Part shown: piece by piece, positions 45,301 through 52,932 of the stretch
How the letters are laid out: each line of letters begins with the position of its first letter
Numbering within the stretch: the first letter of the stretch is position 1
DNA from: Bradyrhizobium sp. NP1
Lineage (GTDB): Bacteria; Pseudomonadota; Alphaproteobacteria; Rhizobiales; Xanthobacteraceae
Direction of reading: 5' to 3'
Assembly: GCF_030378205.1 (NCBI RefSeq)
Contig: NZ_CP127385.1
Coordinates: 2,458,001 to 2,522,000, forward strand
Length of the DNA: 64,000 nt
Translations under genes and position numbers: made by a program
The notes under the pieces: generated by a model
The model's input: only the letters and a program-made list of their open reading frames with translations
What the model was told of the DNA's origin: nothing
The model's database searches: none

Positions 45301-46398
45301 GCCCGTCTTCATGCTGAACAACTTTGCTGCGGTGCGGCCGAGAATGTCCGCCTTCTCGTCCTCGCTGAGCGATGCGGTGGCCAGGATCGGGTCGACCGGG
45401 TGCATCTCCCAGGGGTAGGGATAGTCGCTGCCAAGCACGACCTGGCCGACGCCGACCTGGGCGATCAGATGGCGGATCGCCTCTGGTTCGAAGATCAGCG
45501 AATCGAAATAGATCTGCTTGAGATATTCCGTCGGCTTCTTCTTCAGCTTGACGTCGGGATTGCAGCCTTTCGGGCCGACCAGGCAGGCATGGTCCGAGCG
45601 GTCGGCGTAGGAGGGCAGGTAGCCGCCGCCATGGGCCGCGATCACTTTCAGCCCGGGAAAGCGGTCGAAGGTGCCCTCGAAGATCAGGTGGGATAGCGCG
45701 ATCGTGGTGCCCAGCGGGTTGGCGATGGTGTTGCCGAGCCAGCCATTGCCGGCAAGGCGCTTGTTCAATTCCGGGATGCCCTGCGGATGGATGAACAGGG
45801 GCACGCCGAGCTCTTCCGCCTTGGCCCATACCGGATTGAATTTCGGGTCCGAGAATTCCACGCCGTTGACGACGTCGCCGATGGCTGCCCCCTTGAGGCC
45901 TTGCTTCTTCACCGCGGTCTCCAGCTCCTGCACCGCAAGGTCGGGCGCCTGCAAGGTCAGCGAGGCGAAGGCCGCGAAGCGGTCTGGCTTGGACGCGCAG
46001 AGCTCGGCGAGCTTCTCGTTCTGGACCTTGACGATCTGGGCGGCCAGGTCGCGATCGCGGTCATACCAGAACGGATTGATCGACAGCACCTCCATGTCGA
46101 TCGCCTGTGAATCCATGGCGGCGATCCGCTTGTCGACCTCGATGAAGGCTTCTTCGGCCCCGTTGACCGGCGGAATCTGGAGCTTGGCGGCGTCGGGGCC
46201 GATCAGCGCGCCGGCCTCATGGAAATGGCAGTGGGCGTGCACGTCGATCGTCTTGATGCGCCTGCCGCCGACCGTGACGGGAAGGGTTTGCCGAGCCGGC
46301 TGCTGCGCATGCGCGCCTTTCAGGAGGCCGCAGCTGCAGAACACGATGCCTGCCGCAGCGGCCGTGCCGTTCCTGAGAAAATCACGGCGCGTCGTCAT
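45298..46398 (-). CDS. Amidohydrolase-family protein (ACMSD-like), Tat-exported
   Basis: 366-aa metal-dependent TIM-barrel hydrolase/decarboxylase of the amidohydrolase_2 (ACMSD) class. It has the metal motif IDVHAHCHF, later PLFIHPQG and IAAHGGGYLPSY, and QVVLGSDYPYPW (the Asp ligand region). A twin-arginine leader TTRRDFLRNGTAAAAGIVFC predicts periplasmic placement, with a Cys-Ser-Cys run at the cleavage area. ATG 46398 is preferred because GGAGG lies seven bases upstream. Decarboxylase or hydrolase substrate unknown. Its stop codon lies in the flanking repeat. Confidence 0.9.
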   Translation of the reverse strand: MTTRRDFLRNGTAAAAGIVFCSCGLLKGAHAQQPARQTLPVTVGGRRIKTIDVHAHCHFHEAGALIGPDAAKLQIPPVNGAEEAFIEVDKRIAAMDSQAIDMEVLSINPFWYDRDRDLAAQIVKVQNEKLAELCASKPDRFAAFASLTLQAPDLAVQELETAVKKQGLKGAAIGDVVNGVEFSDPKFNPVWAKAEELGVPLFIHPQGIPELNKRLAGNGWLGNTIANPLGTTIALSHLIFEGTFDRFPGLKVIAAHGGGYLPSYADRSDHACLVGPKGCNPDVKLKKKPTEYLKQIYFDSLIFEPEAIRHLIAQVGVGQVVLGSDYPYPWEMHPVDPILATASLSEDEKADILGRTAAKLFSMKTG

Positions 46399-46683
46399 GA
46401 CCATTCCTCCCTGTTGATTTTTGTCCGGTCTGGCGCGCGGCCAGACCGTGCCGGCTTTCAAGCTGCCGCTCCAGGCGCCAGCCGATCCGGTTACCGGCAG
46501 CGTAGGATGCGCGGTCGGCCGGCGGCAAGGCTTTCGAGATCACGAGCGCGTCGGCTGTCGATGGAGCGGCGGAGAAGTTGCTGCAATGTGCACTGCGGCG
46601 GCCTCTGTACGGCGGACGGGAGGACTTGATCGGCCGCACGTTCTGCGGTCAAATTCGGTTCCCACGATGTCAGGAGGACACCC
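46399..46683. other. Divergent intergenic region
   Basis: 285 bases between amidohydrolase and the PsiF-like gene. No supported gene or clear repeat. Confidence 0.5.
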
Positions 46684-46932
46684 ATGGTGAGAAGCATTGC
46701 TCTGGCTGCCGTGATCGCGACGCTGGCGATCGGTTCGGCCTTCGCGCAGGAATCCTGCGACAGCAAGGCAGTCGGCAAGGACGGCAAGCCGTTGGCGGGC
46801 GCTGCGAAAACGTCCTTCATGAAGAAGTGCATGGCCGATCAGTGTGCGGCCAAGGCCGTGGGCTCCGACGGCAAGGCCCTTGCGGGCGCGGCCAAGACCT
46901 CATTCATGAAGAAGTGCGAGAAGGGCGCCTGA
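46684..46932 (+). CDS. PsiF-repeat secreted protein
   Basis: 82 residues with a Sec leader (VRSIALAAVIATLAIGSAFA-QE). The mature part is two near-identical PsiF repeats, each with KAVGxDGKxLAGAAKTSFMKKC and paired cysteines. E. coli PsiF is phosphate-starvation induced; function otherwise unknown. AGGAGGA precedes ATG 46684. Confidence 0.9.
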   Translation: MVRSIALAAVIATLAIGSAFAQESCDSKAVGKDGKPLAGAAKTSFMKKCMADQCAAKAVGSDGKALAGAAKTSFMKKCEKGA

Positions 46933-47232
46933 CGGGCGGACTTCTGGCCAATCGCGCGCGACAGGGACACTGCGTCGCTTCTTCTTGATCCGATCGGCGA
47001 CGCCGTGAGCTGCCGCGGCGAGCTCTCCCTTGGGCGAGCAACGACTACGCTTGCCCGGCCAGCCCGCAAGACCTGATGCTGTCACCCCCGGCGCCAACCT
47101 TTCGCCGGGCCGCCGGGTTTTGCCTGTGAACATCTTCGTGAGCTTAACACGGCTGACATCGGCCGCGACTAAACCGCCACGCAGGTGATTTTCGCTGGTG
47201 ATTTCGCTGGTGATTTCGCTCTTGGAGAGCCC
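46933..47232. other. Intergenic region with hairpin and tandem repeat
   Basis: 300 bases. Holds a CCCGGCG / CGCCGGG hairpin at 47087-47109 and three 12-base tandem repeats at 47184-47220. Nothing else is seen. Confidence 0.4.
47184..47220. repeat. Three tandem 12-base repeats
   Basis: GGTGATTTCGCT occurs three times head to tail (the first copy with one extra T), 13 bases before the 66-aa gene. Copy-number change here would alter the leader of that gene. Confidence 0.8.
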
Positions 47233-47433
47233 ATGTTTGATCCCAAGACCGCGGCGCTGTTGCGCGCCGTGCTCGACGAGCTCTGCGAGGACGTTCCGCA
47301 ACTGGAAACGTCGACGCGAACGCGCGTGGCGTCGCGGCTGCTGGAGGCCGCGACCAAAAGCGACTGGTCGATCGATGACTTGAAGAAGGCGGGCAGGGAA
47401 GCGCTTGCCGACGCACCGACGATGTGGCGCTAA
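47233..47433 (+). CDS. Small hypothetical protein
   Basis: 66 residues, soluble and helical (AALLRAVLDELCEDVPQL, then TRVASRLLEAATKSDWSIDD). The frame is open from 47185, but the added residues are only the translated tandem repeat, and GGAG lies before ATG 47233. Family not recognised. It converges on the RND operon tail. Confidence 0.6.
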   Translation: MFDPKTAALLRAVLDELCEDVPQLETSTRTRVASRLLEAATKSDWSIDDLKKAGREALADAPTMWR

Positions 47434-47448
47434 AAAGCGCTCTTGCGA

Positions 47449-47829
47449 TCAGCAGGGATGGCGGCGGCCGTCGCGCCCGCGAAAAGTGCCGGTCACGGGA
47501 TCATAGGAGCGATAGCGACGGGCGCAAAAATTTGGCGCAGCTGCCGGGACGATCGTGACTTGCGACGGATAGGGCACGGCTGAGCGCCAGGGATTGCTGC
47601 CAAGGAGCCCGGCGGCGCCGATCCAGGCGATCGAGGGATCGGCGGCGAAATTGCCGGGAAAGAAGCCGTTGGTCGGGAAGTCGCGATCGTCATTGCGGTT
47701 GTCGTAGTGCCAGCCGCTGGTGTTGCCGTAGCGAACAACGGGGTAGTCCCACGCGCAGGCCGGCGCTGCGGTCAAGGACAGCAGGATCGTCGCGGCCAGT
47801 CCGATACCCGATTTGATCATGTGCGTCAT
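47449..47829 (-). CDS. BA14K-like secreted protein
   Basis: 126 residues with a Sec leader (IKSGIGLAATILLSLTAAPACA). The C-terminus FCARRYRSYDPVTGTFRGRD followed by GRRHPC matches the BA14K-family motif from Brucella and relatives, a family with lectin-like or envelope roles. ATG 47829 (GAGG upstream) is preferred to 47820. It is the last gene of the efflux operon, 8 bases after the preceding stop. Confidence 0.8.
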   Translation of the reverse strand: MTHMIKSGIGLAATILLSLTAAPACAWDYPVVRYGNTSGWHYDNRNDDRDFPTNGFFPGNFAADPSIAWIGAAGLLGSNPWRSAVPYPSQVTIVPAAAPNFCARRYRSYDPVTGTFRGRDGRRHPC

Positions 47830-47837
47830 TCCTTGCC

Positions 47838-48152
47838 TCACGGCCTGATCGTGCCCCAGTCGCCCTTCCAGCCCGTCAGGTGCCACTTCCGGAACTGCAG
47901 ATAGAGGGCGTCGCTGCGGTAGGCCAGCGTCATGCCCTTGACGTTGGGAAGCGCGAGATACAGCTCATTGCCGGGGCGGCCGCGCACATAGATCAGGGGT
48001 ACGCCCAGCGCCATCGAGGCTTCGTCGGCGGTCATGCCGAAAGCGAGCGGCAGGCGATTGATCGGAATCGAGATGCCCGGCTGCTGGGCGAATGCCGCCG
48101 GCACGAGTGTGAGCAGCATCCCGATCAGCGCGATCCCAAACAGCCGCCTCAC
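47838..48152 (-). CDS. Small secreted protein, SmpA/BamE-like motif
   Basis: 104 residues with a Sec leader (IALIGMLLTLVPAAFA-QQ). The mature part has a GMTADEASMALGVPLIYV segment, reminiscent of the GMT-x-x-x-V/A-x-x-x-LG start of the SmpA/OmlA/BamE fold, though this is a weak match. Start GTG 48152 overlaps the outer-membrane factor stop (GTGA), so it is co-translated. Possible envelope helper for the pump; inference. Confidence 0.7.
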   Translation of the reverse strand: MRRLFGIALIGMLLTLVPAAFAQQPGISIPINRLPLAFGMTADEASMALGVPLIYVRGRPGNELYLALPNVKGMTLAYRSDALYLQFRKWHLTGWKGDWGTIRP

Positions 48153-49648
48153 CGAACGCTCCCGTCTGGTTGCTGGAATGACACCAACGTGCCGCGCGGC
48201 GTCCAGCCGCCGCCCAGCGCCTGGAACAGGCTGGTCGCGGCGAGCAGCTTGTTCAAGCGCACCAGCACCAGCGTGCTCTCGGCCGTGAACAGCGTCTGCT
48301 GCGCCTGCAGCACCGTGATGAGGTTGATGGTGCCGCCGCGGAGCTGGGTTTCGGCGACGTCGAACGCCTTGCGCGAGCTTGCGACCGCATCCGACTGCAG
48401 CTTCTCCTGCAGCGTGAACTTCTGCAGCGCGATCAGCGCCGTCTCGACGTTAGCGAAGGCCGACAGCACGGTCTTGCGATAGGTCTGCAGGTTCTGCAAT
48501 TGCACGCCCTTGGCCTGCTTCAACTGGCTTTCCAGCAGGAAGCCGTCGAAGATCGGCTGGGTCAGGCTTGCAATCGCGGTGTAGTACCAGGCGCCCGGCG
48601 TGAACAGCGAAGCAAGCGCGGTGCTCTGATAGCCGGTGGTGCCGGTCAGCTGGATCTGCGGAAAGAACGCGGCGCGTGCCGCCTCGACGTTGAAATTGGA
48701 GGCGGCAAGCTGCGCCTCCGCCAGTCGGATATCCGGCCGCTGGTAGAGCAGTTCGGAAGGCAGGCCCGGCGTCACGCGGGGGACCGCGATCTGCCGCGCC
48801 GAGCCGCCGCGCACGGTGAAATTCGCCGGCGCCCGGCCGACCAGCACGGCCAGTGCGGCGATGTTCTGATCGCGCGTGACCTCGAGCGGCGGGATGTTGG
48901 CGCGTTGCGTCGCGACCAGCGCCTCCTGCTGCGACAGGTCGAGCTGCGAGGCCGTGCCGCCGTTGAACTGCTGGCGGACCAGCGTCAGGATGCGCTCGGC
49001 CGCCGCGAGGTTCTGCCGGGTGACGCGGAGCTGGTCTTCAGCTGCGAGGACCTGGAAATAGGTGTTGGCGACCGTCACGATCGACGTCAGCGCGACAACC
49101 TCGCGATTGTAGCGCGAGACCGTTGCATTCTCTTCGGCAGCATAGAGCAGGGCGCGATTGCGGCCCCAGAAATCGAGCATGTAGCTTGCGGTGAGATTGA
49201 CGTTGAACCGCGGCAGGCTGATGCCGGCCTGCTGCATGGCTTCGCCGCTGGCGTTTCCGGTCAGCGAGGGCAGCAGCGGGGAGCCGGCAATGCCGACCTG
49301 CGCGTCCGCCTGCACGATCTGCGCAATCGCGACTGCGATGTCGAGATTGTAGGTCTGGGCCTCTTCCATCAGCGAGGTCAGCTCGCCGGAGCGGAAGCCG
49401 CGCCACCAGTCCAGCATCGGCACGGCCGCATCCGCATTGTGCTTCGACGCGTAGCGATAGTTGTCGGACATGTCGAGCGCGAGCTCCGGCCGTTCCGTGC
49501 CGAGGATGCAGCCGGACAGCGGCGGGCCGAGCAGGAGCGCCGCCAGCGCGCCGCGCAGCGAGCGGCCGAGCTTTCGGCCACGCGCGCGGGTGATCCGGGC
49601 AGGCGTGTGGATTGTCCTGATGGGTCGAATTGAAGCAGTTGTCGGCAT
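48149..49648 (-). CDS. Outer-membrane factor of RND efflux pump (NodT/OprM-type lipoprotein)
   Basis: 499-aa TolC-like channel. Lipobox LSGC near residue 47 predicts lipidation. Two OEP repeats are evident: SYMLDFWGRNRALLYAAEEN with FQVLAAEDQLRVTRQNLAAAE, and the second half YQRPDIRLAEAQLAASNFNVE with GGTINLITVLQAQQTLF. ATG 49648 directly follows the preceding pump gene's stop (TAAATG). It completes the tripartite efflux system with the adaptor and two pumps. Confidence 0.93.
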   Translation of the reverse strand: MPTTASIRPIRTIHTPARITRARGRKLGRSLRGALAALLLGPPLSGCILGTERPELALDMSDNYRYASKHNADAAVPMLDWWRGFRSGELTSLMEEAQTYNLDIAVAIAQIVQADAQVGIAGSPLLPSLTGNASGEAMQQAGISLPRFNVNLTASYMLDFWGRNRALLYAAEENATVSRYNREVVALTSIVTVANTYFQVLAAEDQLRVTRQNLAAAERILTLVRQQFNGGTASQLDLSQQEALVATQRANIPPLEVTRDQNIAALAVLVGRAPANFTVRGGSARQIAVPRVTPGLPSELLYQRPDIRLAEAQLAASNFNVEAARAAFFPQIQLTGTTGYQSTALASLFTPGAWYYTAIASLTQPIFDGFLLESQLKQAKGVQLQNLQTYRKTVLSAFANVETALIALQKFTLQEKLQSDAVASSRKAFDVAETQLRGGTINLITVLQAQQTLFTAESTLVLVRLNKLLAATSLFQALGGGWTPRGTLVSFQQPDGSVR

Positions 49649-52600
49649 TTACTCGCCCGGTTGCAGCGAAGGCCCGGGCGCGTGCGGGGCCCCACCCCTG
49701 AAACGTTGGCTCCGCAGACGGAGTCTGTCTAGATACAAATAGATCACAGGTGTCGAATAAAGCGTCAGAGCCTGGCTGAGAATCAGTCCGCCGACGATCG
49801 CTATTCCCAGCGGCTGGCGCAGCTCGCCGCCTTCGCCAATACCGAGCGCAAGCGGCAGTGCGCCCAGCATGGCGGCCATCGTCGTCATCATGATCGGGCG
49901 GAAGCGCAACAAACAGGCCTCGCGAATCGCGTCAAGCGGGCTCAAGCCCCGCCCGCGCTCGGCCTCCAGCGCGAAATCGATCATCATGATGGCGTTCTTC
50001 TTCACGATACCGATCAGCAGAATCACGCCGATCAGCGCCATGATGCTGAATTCGGTCTTGAACGCCATCAGCGCCAGCAGCGCGCCGACGCCGGCGGACG
50101 GCAGGGTGGACAGGATCGTCAGCGGGTGGACGTAGCTCTCGTAGAGCACGCCGAGCACGATGTAGATCGTGACCAGCGCCGCGAGAATCAGGAAAGGCTG
50201 GTTGCTCAGCGAATCCTGGAACGCCTTGGCCGTGCCCTGGAAGGTGCCGCGAATCGTCGCGGGCACGCCGATCCGGTTCATCGTCGCCTCGATGGTTGCG
50301 GTCGCGGTGGAGAGCGAGACGCCTTCCGGCAGGTTGAAGGAGATGGTGCTGGCGACCAGCAGGCCTTGGTGGTTGACCGCAAGCGGCGTCGCGCCCTGCA
50401 CGAAGCGGGCGACGGCGGACAGCGGAATCATGGTTTCCTTCGAGGTGCTGACTGCCGATCCGGTGGAGGCGACGCCCTTGCCGGTCGCGCCGATCGAGTT
50501 GGTCGCCTGATTGCGCGCGGCCTGGGCGTTGGCGGAACTGGCCGCCGTCGCCTTGCCGCCGACGATGGTTCCGGCGACCGCATTGGTCGCCTGCGAGCCG
50601 CCGACCGAGCCGCCGGAGGTGGAGATATAGACGTCCTTCAGCGTCTCCGGATTTTCCCAGTAGCGCGGCGCCACCTCCATGATCACGTGATACTGGTTGC
50701 GCGCGACATAGATGGTGGAGACCTGGCGCTGGCCGAACGCGTCGTACAGCGTGTTGTCGATCTGGCTCACGGTGATGCCGAGCCTTGCTGCGGCATCACG
50801 GTCGATCACGAGGTCGGATTCCAGCCCCTTGTTCTGCTGGTCGCTGTTGACGTCGGTGAGGTTCGGCTCGCGCTGCAGCGCGGCTGCGATCTTCGGCGAC
50901 CATTCATTGAGCTCCTCCAGCGTCGGGCTCTGCAGCGTGTACTGATATTGCGCGTTGCTGGCGCGGCCGCCGACGCGGATATCCTGCACCGACTGCAGGA
51001 ACAGCGTGGCGCCGGGCACCACCGCCATCTCGCGCCGCAGCCGCGCGATGACGCCATCGGCGCTGATCTTGCGCTGATTGAGCGGATAGAGCGACACGAA
51101 CATGAAGCCGGAATTGGTCTGGCCGCCGCCGGTGAAGCCGACCACGGTCTCGACCGCCGGATCGTCCTTGATGATGTTGACGAACTGCGAGAGCTTCTGC
51201 TGCATGAGCTGGAACGAGATGCTCTGGTCGGCCTGGATCGAACCGATGATGCGTCCGGTATCCTGCTGCGGGAAGAAGCCCTTCGGGATCACGTCGTAGA
51301 GATAGAAATTGAGGCCGAGTACGGCCGCGAGGATCAGCATCACCGAGCGCGGATGCTCGAGCGCCGCGGTGAGCGTGCTGCGGTAGAACGAAAGCATCGC
51401 GTCGAAGAAACGCTCGCTGGCGCGGTAGAGCCGGTCGTGCGGCTCGCCGCTTTCGCCGCGCAGCAGCACGGCGCACATCATCGGCGTGGTCGAGAGCGAG
51501 ACGGCGAGCGAGATCAGGATGGAGATCGAGATCACCATCGCGAATTCGCGGAACAGGCGTCCGACGATGCCGCCCATCAACAGGATCGGTATGAACACGG
51601 CGATCAGCGAGATGCTCATTGAAAGGACGGTAAAGCCGACCTCGTTGGCGCCCTTGAGCGCCGCCTCGAGCGGCGACAGGCCCTGCTCGATATAGCGGGT
51701 GACGTTTTCGAGCACGACAATAGCGTCGTCGACGACGAATCCCGTCGCGACCGTAAGCGCCATCAGCGACAGGTTATCGAGGCTGTAGCCGATCAGGTAC
51801 ATCGCGCCAAATGTCGCAACCAGCGACACCGAAACCGCGACCACGGGGATGAGGGTCGCGCGCAGGTTCCGCAGGAACGCGAAAACCACGATGATCACGA
51901 GCAGCACGGCGAGAATCAGCGTGCGCTCGACGTCGCGCAAGGAAGTGCGGATCGTGGTCGAGCGGTCGACGCCGACGCCGATGTCGATCGCGGGCGAGAT
52001 CGAGGCCTTCAGTTGCGGCAGCAGCGCCTTCACGGCGTCGACCGTCGAGATGATATTGGCGCCGGGTTGGCGGTAGAGAATGATCAGCACTGCCGGCCTG
52101 CCGTTGGCGAGGCCGGCATTGCGCAGATTCTCCACCCCGTCTACGACGTCGCCGACGTCGGTGAGATGTACCGGCGCGCCGTTGCGATAGGCGACGATCA
52201 GCGATTTGTAGTCGTCGGCCTTGTTGGCCTGGTCGTTGGCATAGATCTGGTAGCGGCGGTCGCCGACGTCGATCGCGCCCTTCGGGCTGTGGGCGTTGGC
52301 GCTGCCGAGCGCGGCGCGCACGTCCTCGAGGCCAATTCCGTATTGGTAGAGCGCCTGCGGTATCAGCTCGACGCGCACCGCCGGCAGCGAGCTGCCGCCG
52401 ACCACGACCTCGCCGATGCCCTCGACCTGTGAGAGCTTCTGAGCCAGCACCGTGGAGGCCGCGTCGTAGAGGTCGCCGCGGGTCGCGGTAGCCGAGGTCA
52501 GCGTGAGGATCAGGATCGGCGCGTCGGCCGGGTTGACCTTGCGGTAGGTCGGATTGGAACGCAGGCTGGTCGGCAGGTCGGCGCGGGCCGCATTGATCGC

Positions 52601-52930
52601 CGCCTGCACGTCGCGCGCCGCGCCGTTGATGTCGCGGTTGAGCCCGAACTGCAGCGTGATGCGCGCACTGCCGACCGAGCTTTGCGATGTCATCTCGGTT
52701 ACGTCGGCGATCTGCCCCAGATGGCGCTCGAGCGGGCTTGCCACCGTGGTCGCGACATCCTGCGGGCTTGCGCCCGGCAGCGTCGCCTGCACCGAGATGG
52801 TCGGGAAGTCGACCTGCGGCAGCGGCGACACCGGCAGCTTGAAGAAGGCGACCGCGCCGGCAGCCGCAAGCCCGAAGGTCAACAGTGTCGTTGCGACCGG
52901 CCGGCGGATGAAGGGCGTTGACGGGTCCAT
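49649..52930 (-). CDS. RND efflux pump, MdtC-like, with unusual linker
   Basis: 1093-aa HAE1-type proton-driven pump with 12 membrane segments. The proton-relay [20 protein letters not shown] (Asp pair) and [15 protein letters not shown] (Lys) are intact, as are the docking-loop landmarks. At about residues 768-829 (bases 50442-50625) there is an extra low-complexity segment rich in Ala, Ser, Thr and Gly, absent from its tandem paralogue. ATG 52930 is two bases after the MdtB-like gene. The open frame to 54004 belongs to the neighbour's shadow. Confidence 0.92.
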   Translation of the reverse strand: MDPSTPFIRRPVATTLLTFGLAAAGAVAFFKLPVSPLPQVDFPTISVQATLPGASPQDVATTVASPLERHLGQIADVTEMTSQSSVGSARITLQFGLNRDINGAARDVQAAINAARADLPTSLRSNPTYRKVNPADAPILILTLTSATATRGDLYDAASTVLAQKLSQVEGIGEVVVGGSSLPAVRVELIPQALYQYGIGLEDVRAALGSANAHSPKGAIDVGDRRYQIYANDQANKADDYKSLIVAYRNGAPVHLTDVGDVVDGVENLRNAGLANGRPAVLIILYRQPGANIISTVDAVKALLPQLKASISPAIDIGVGVDRSTTIRTSLRDVERTLILAVLLVIIVVFAFLRNLRATLIPVVAVSVSLVATFGAMYLIGYSLDNLSLMALTVATGFVVDDAIVVLENVTRYIEQGLSPLEAALKGANEVGFTVLSMSISLIAVFIPILLMGGIVGRLFREFAMVISISILISLAVSLSTTPMMCAVLLRGESGEPHDRLYRASERFFDAMLSFYRSTLTAALEHPRSVMLILAAVLGLNFYLYDVIPKGFFPQQDTGRIIGSIQADQSISFQLMQQKLSQFVNIIKDDPAVETVVGFTGGGQTNSGFMFVSLYPLNQRKISADGVIARLRREMAVVPGATLFLQSVQDIRVGGRASNAQYQYTLQSPTLEELNEWSPKIAAALQREPNLTDVNSDQQNKGLESDLVIDRDAAARLGITVSQIDNTLYDAFGQRQVSTIYVARNQYHVIMEVAPRYWENPETLKDVYISTSGGSVGGSQATNAVAGTIVGGKATAASSANAQAARNQATNSIGATGKGVASTGSAVSTSKETMIPLSAVARFVQGATPLAVNHQGLLVASTISFNLPEGVSLSTATATIEATMNRIGVPATIRGTFQGTAKAFQDSLSNQPFLILAALVTIYIVLGVLYESYVHPLTILSTLPSAGVGALLALMAFKTEFSIMALIGVILLIGIVKKNAIMMIDFALEAERGRGLSPLDAIREACLLRFRPIMMTTMAAMLGALPLALGIGEGGELRQPLGIAIVGGLILSQALTLYSTPVIYLYLDRLRLRSQRFRGGAPHAPGPSLQPGE

Positions 52931-52932
52931 GG

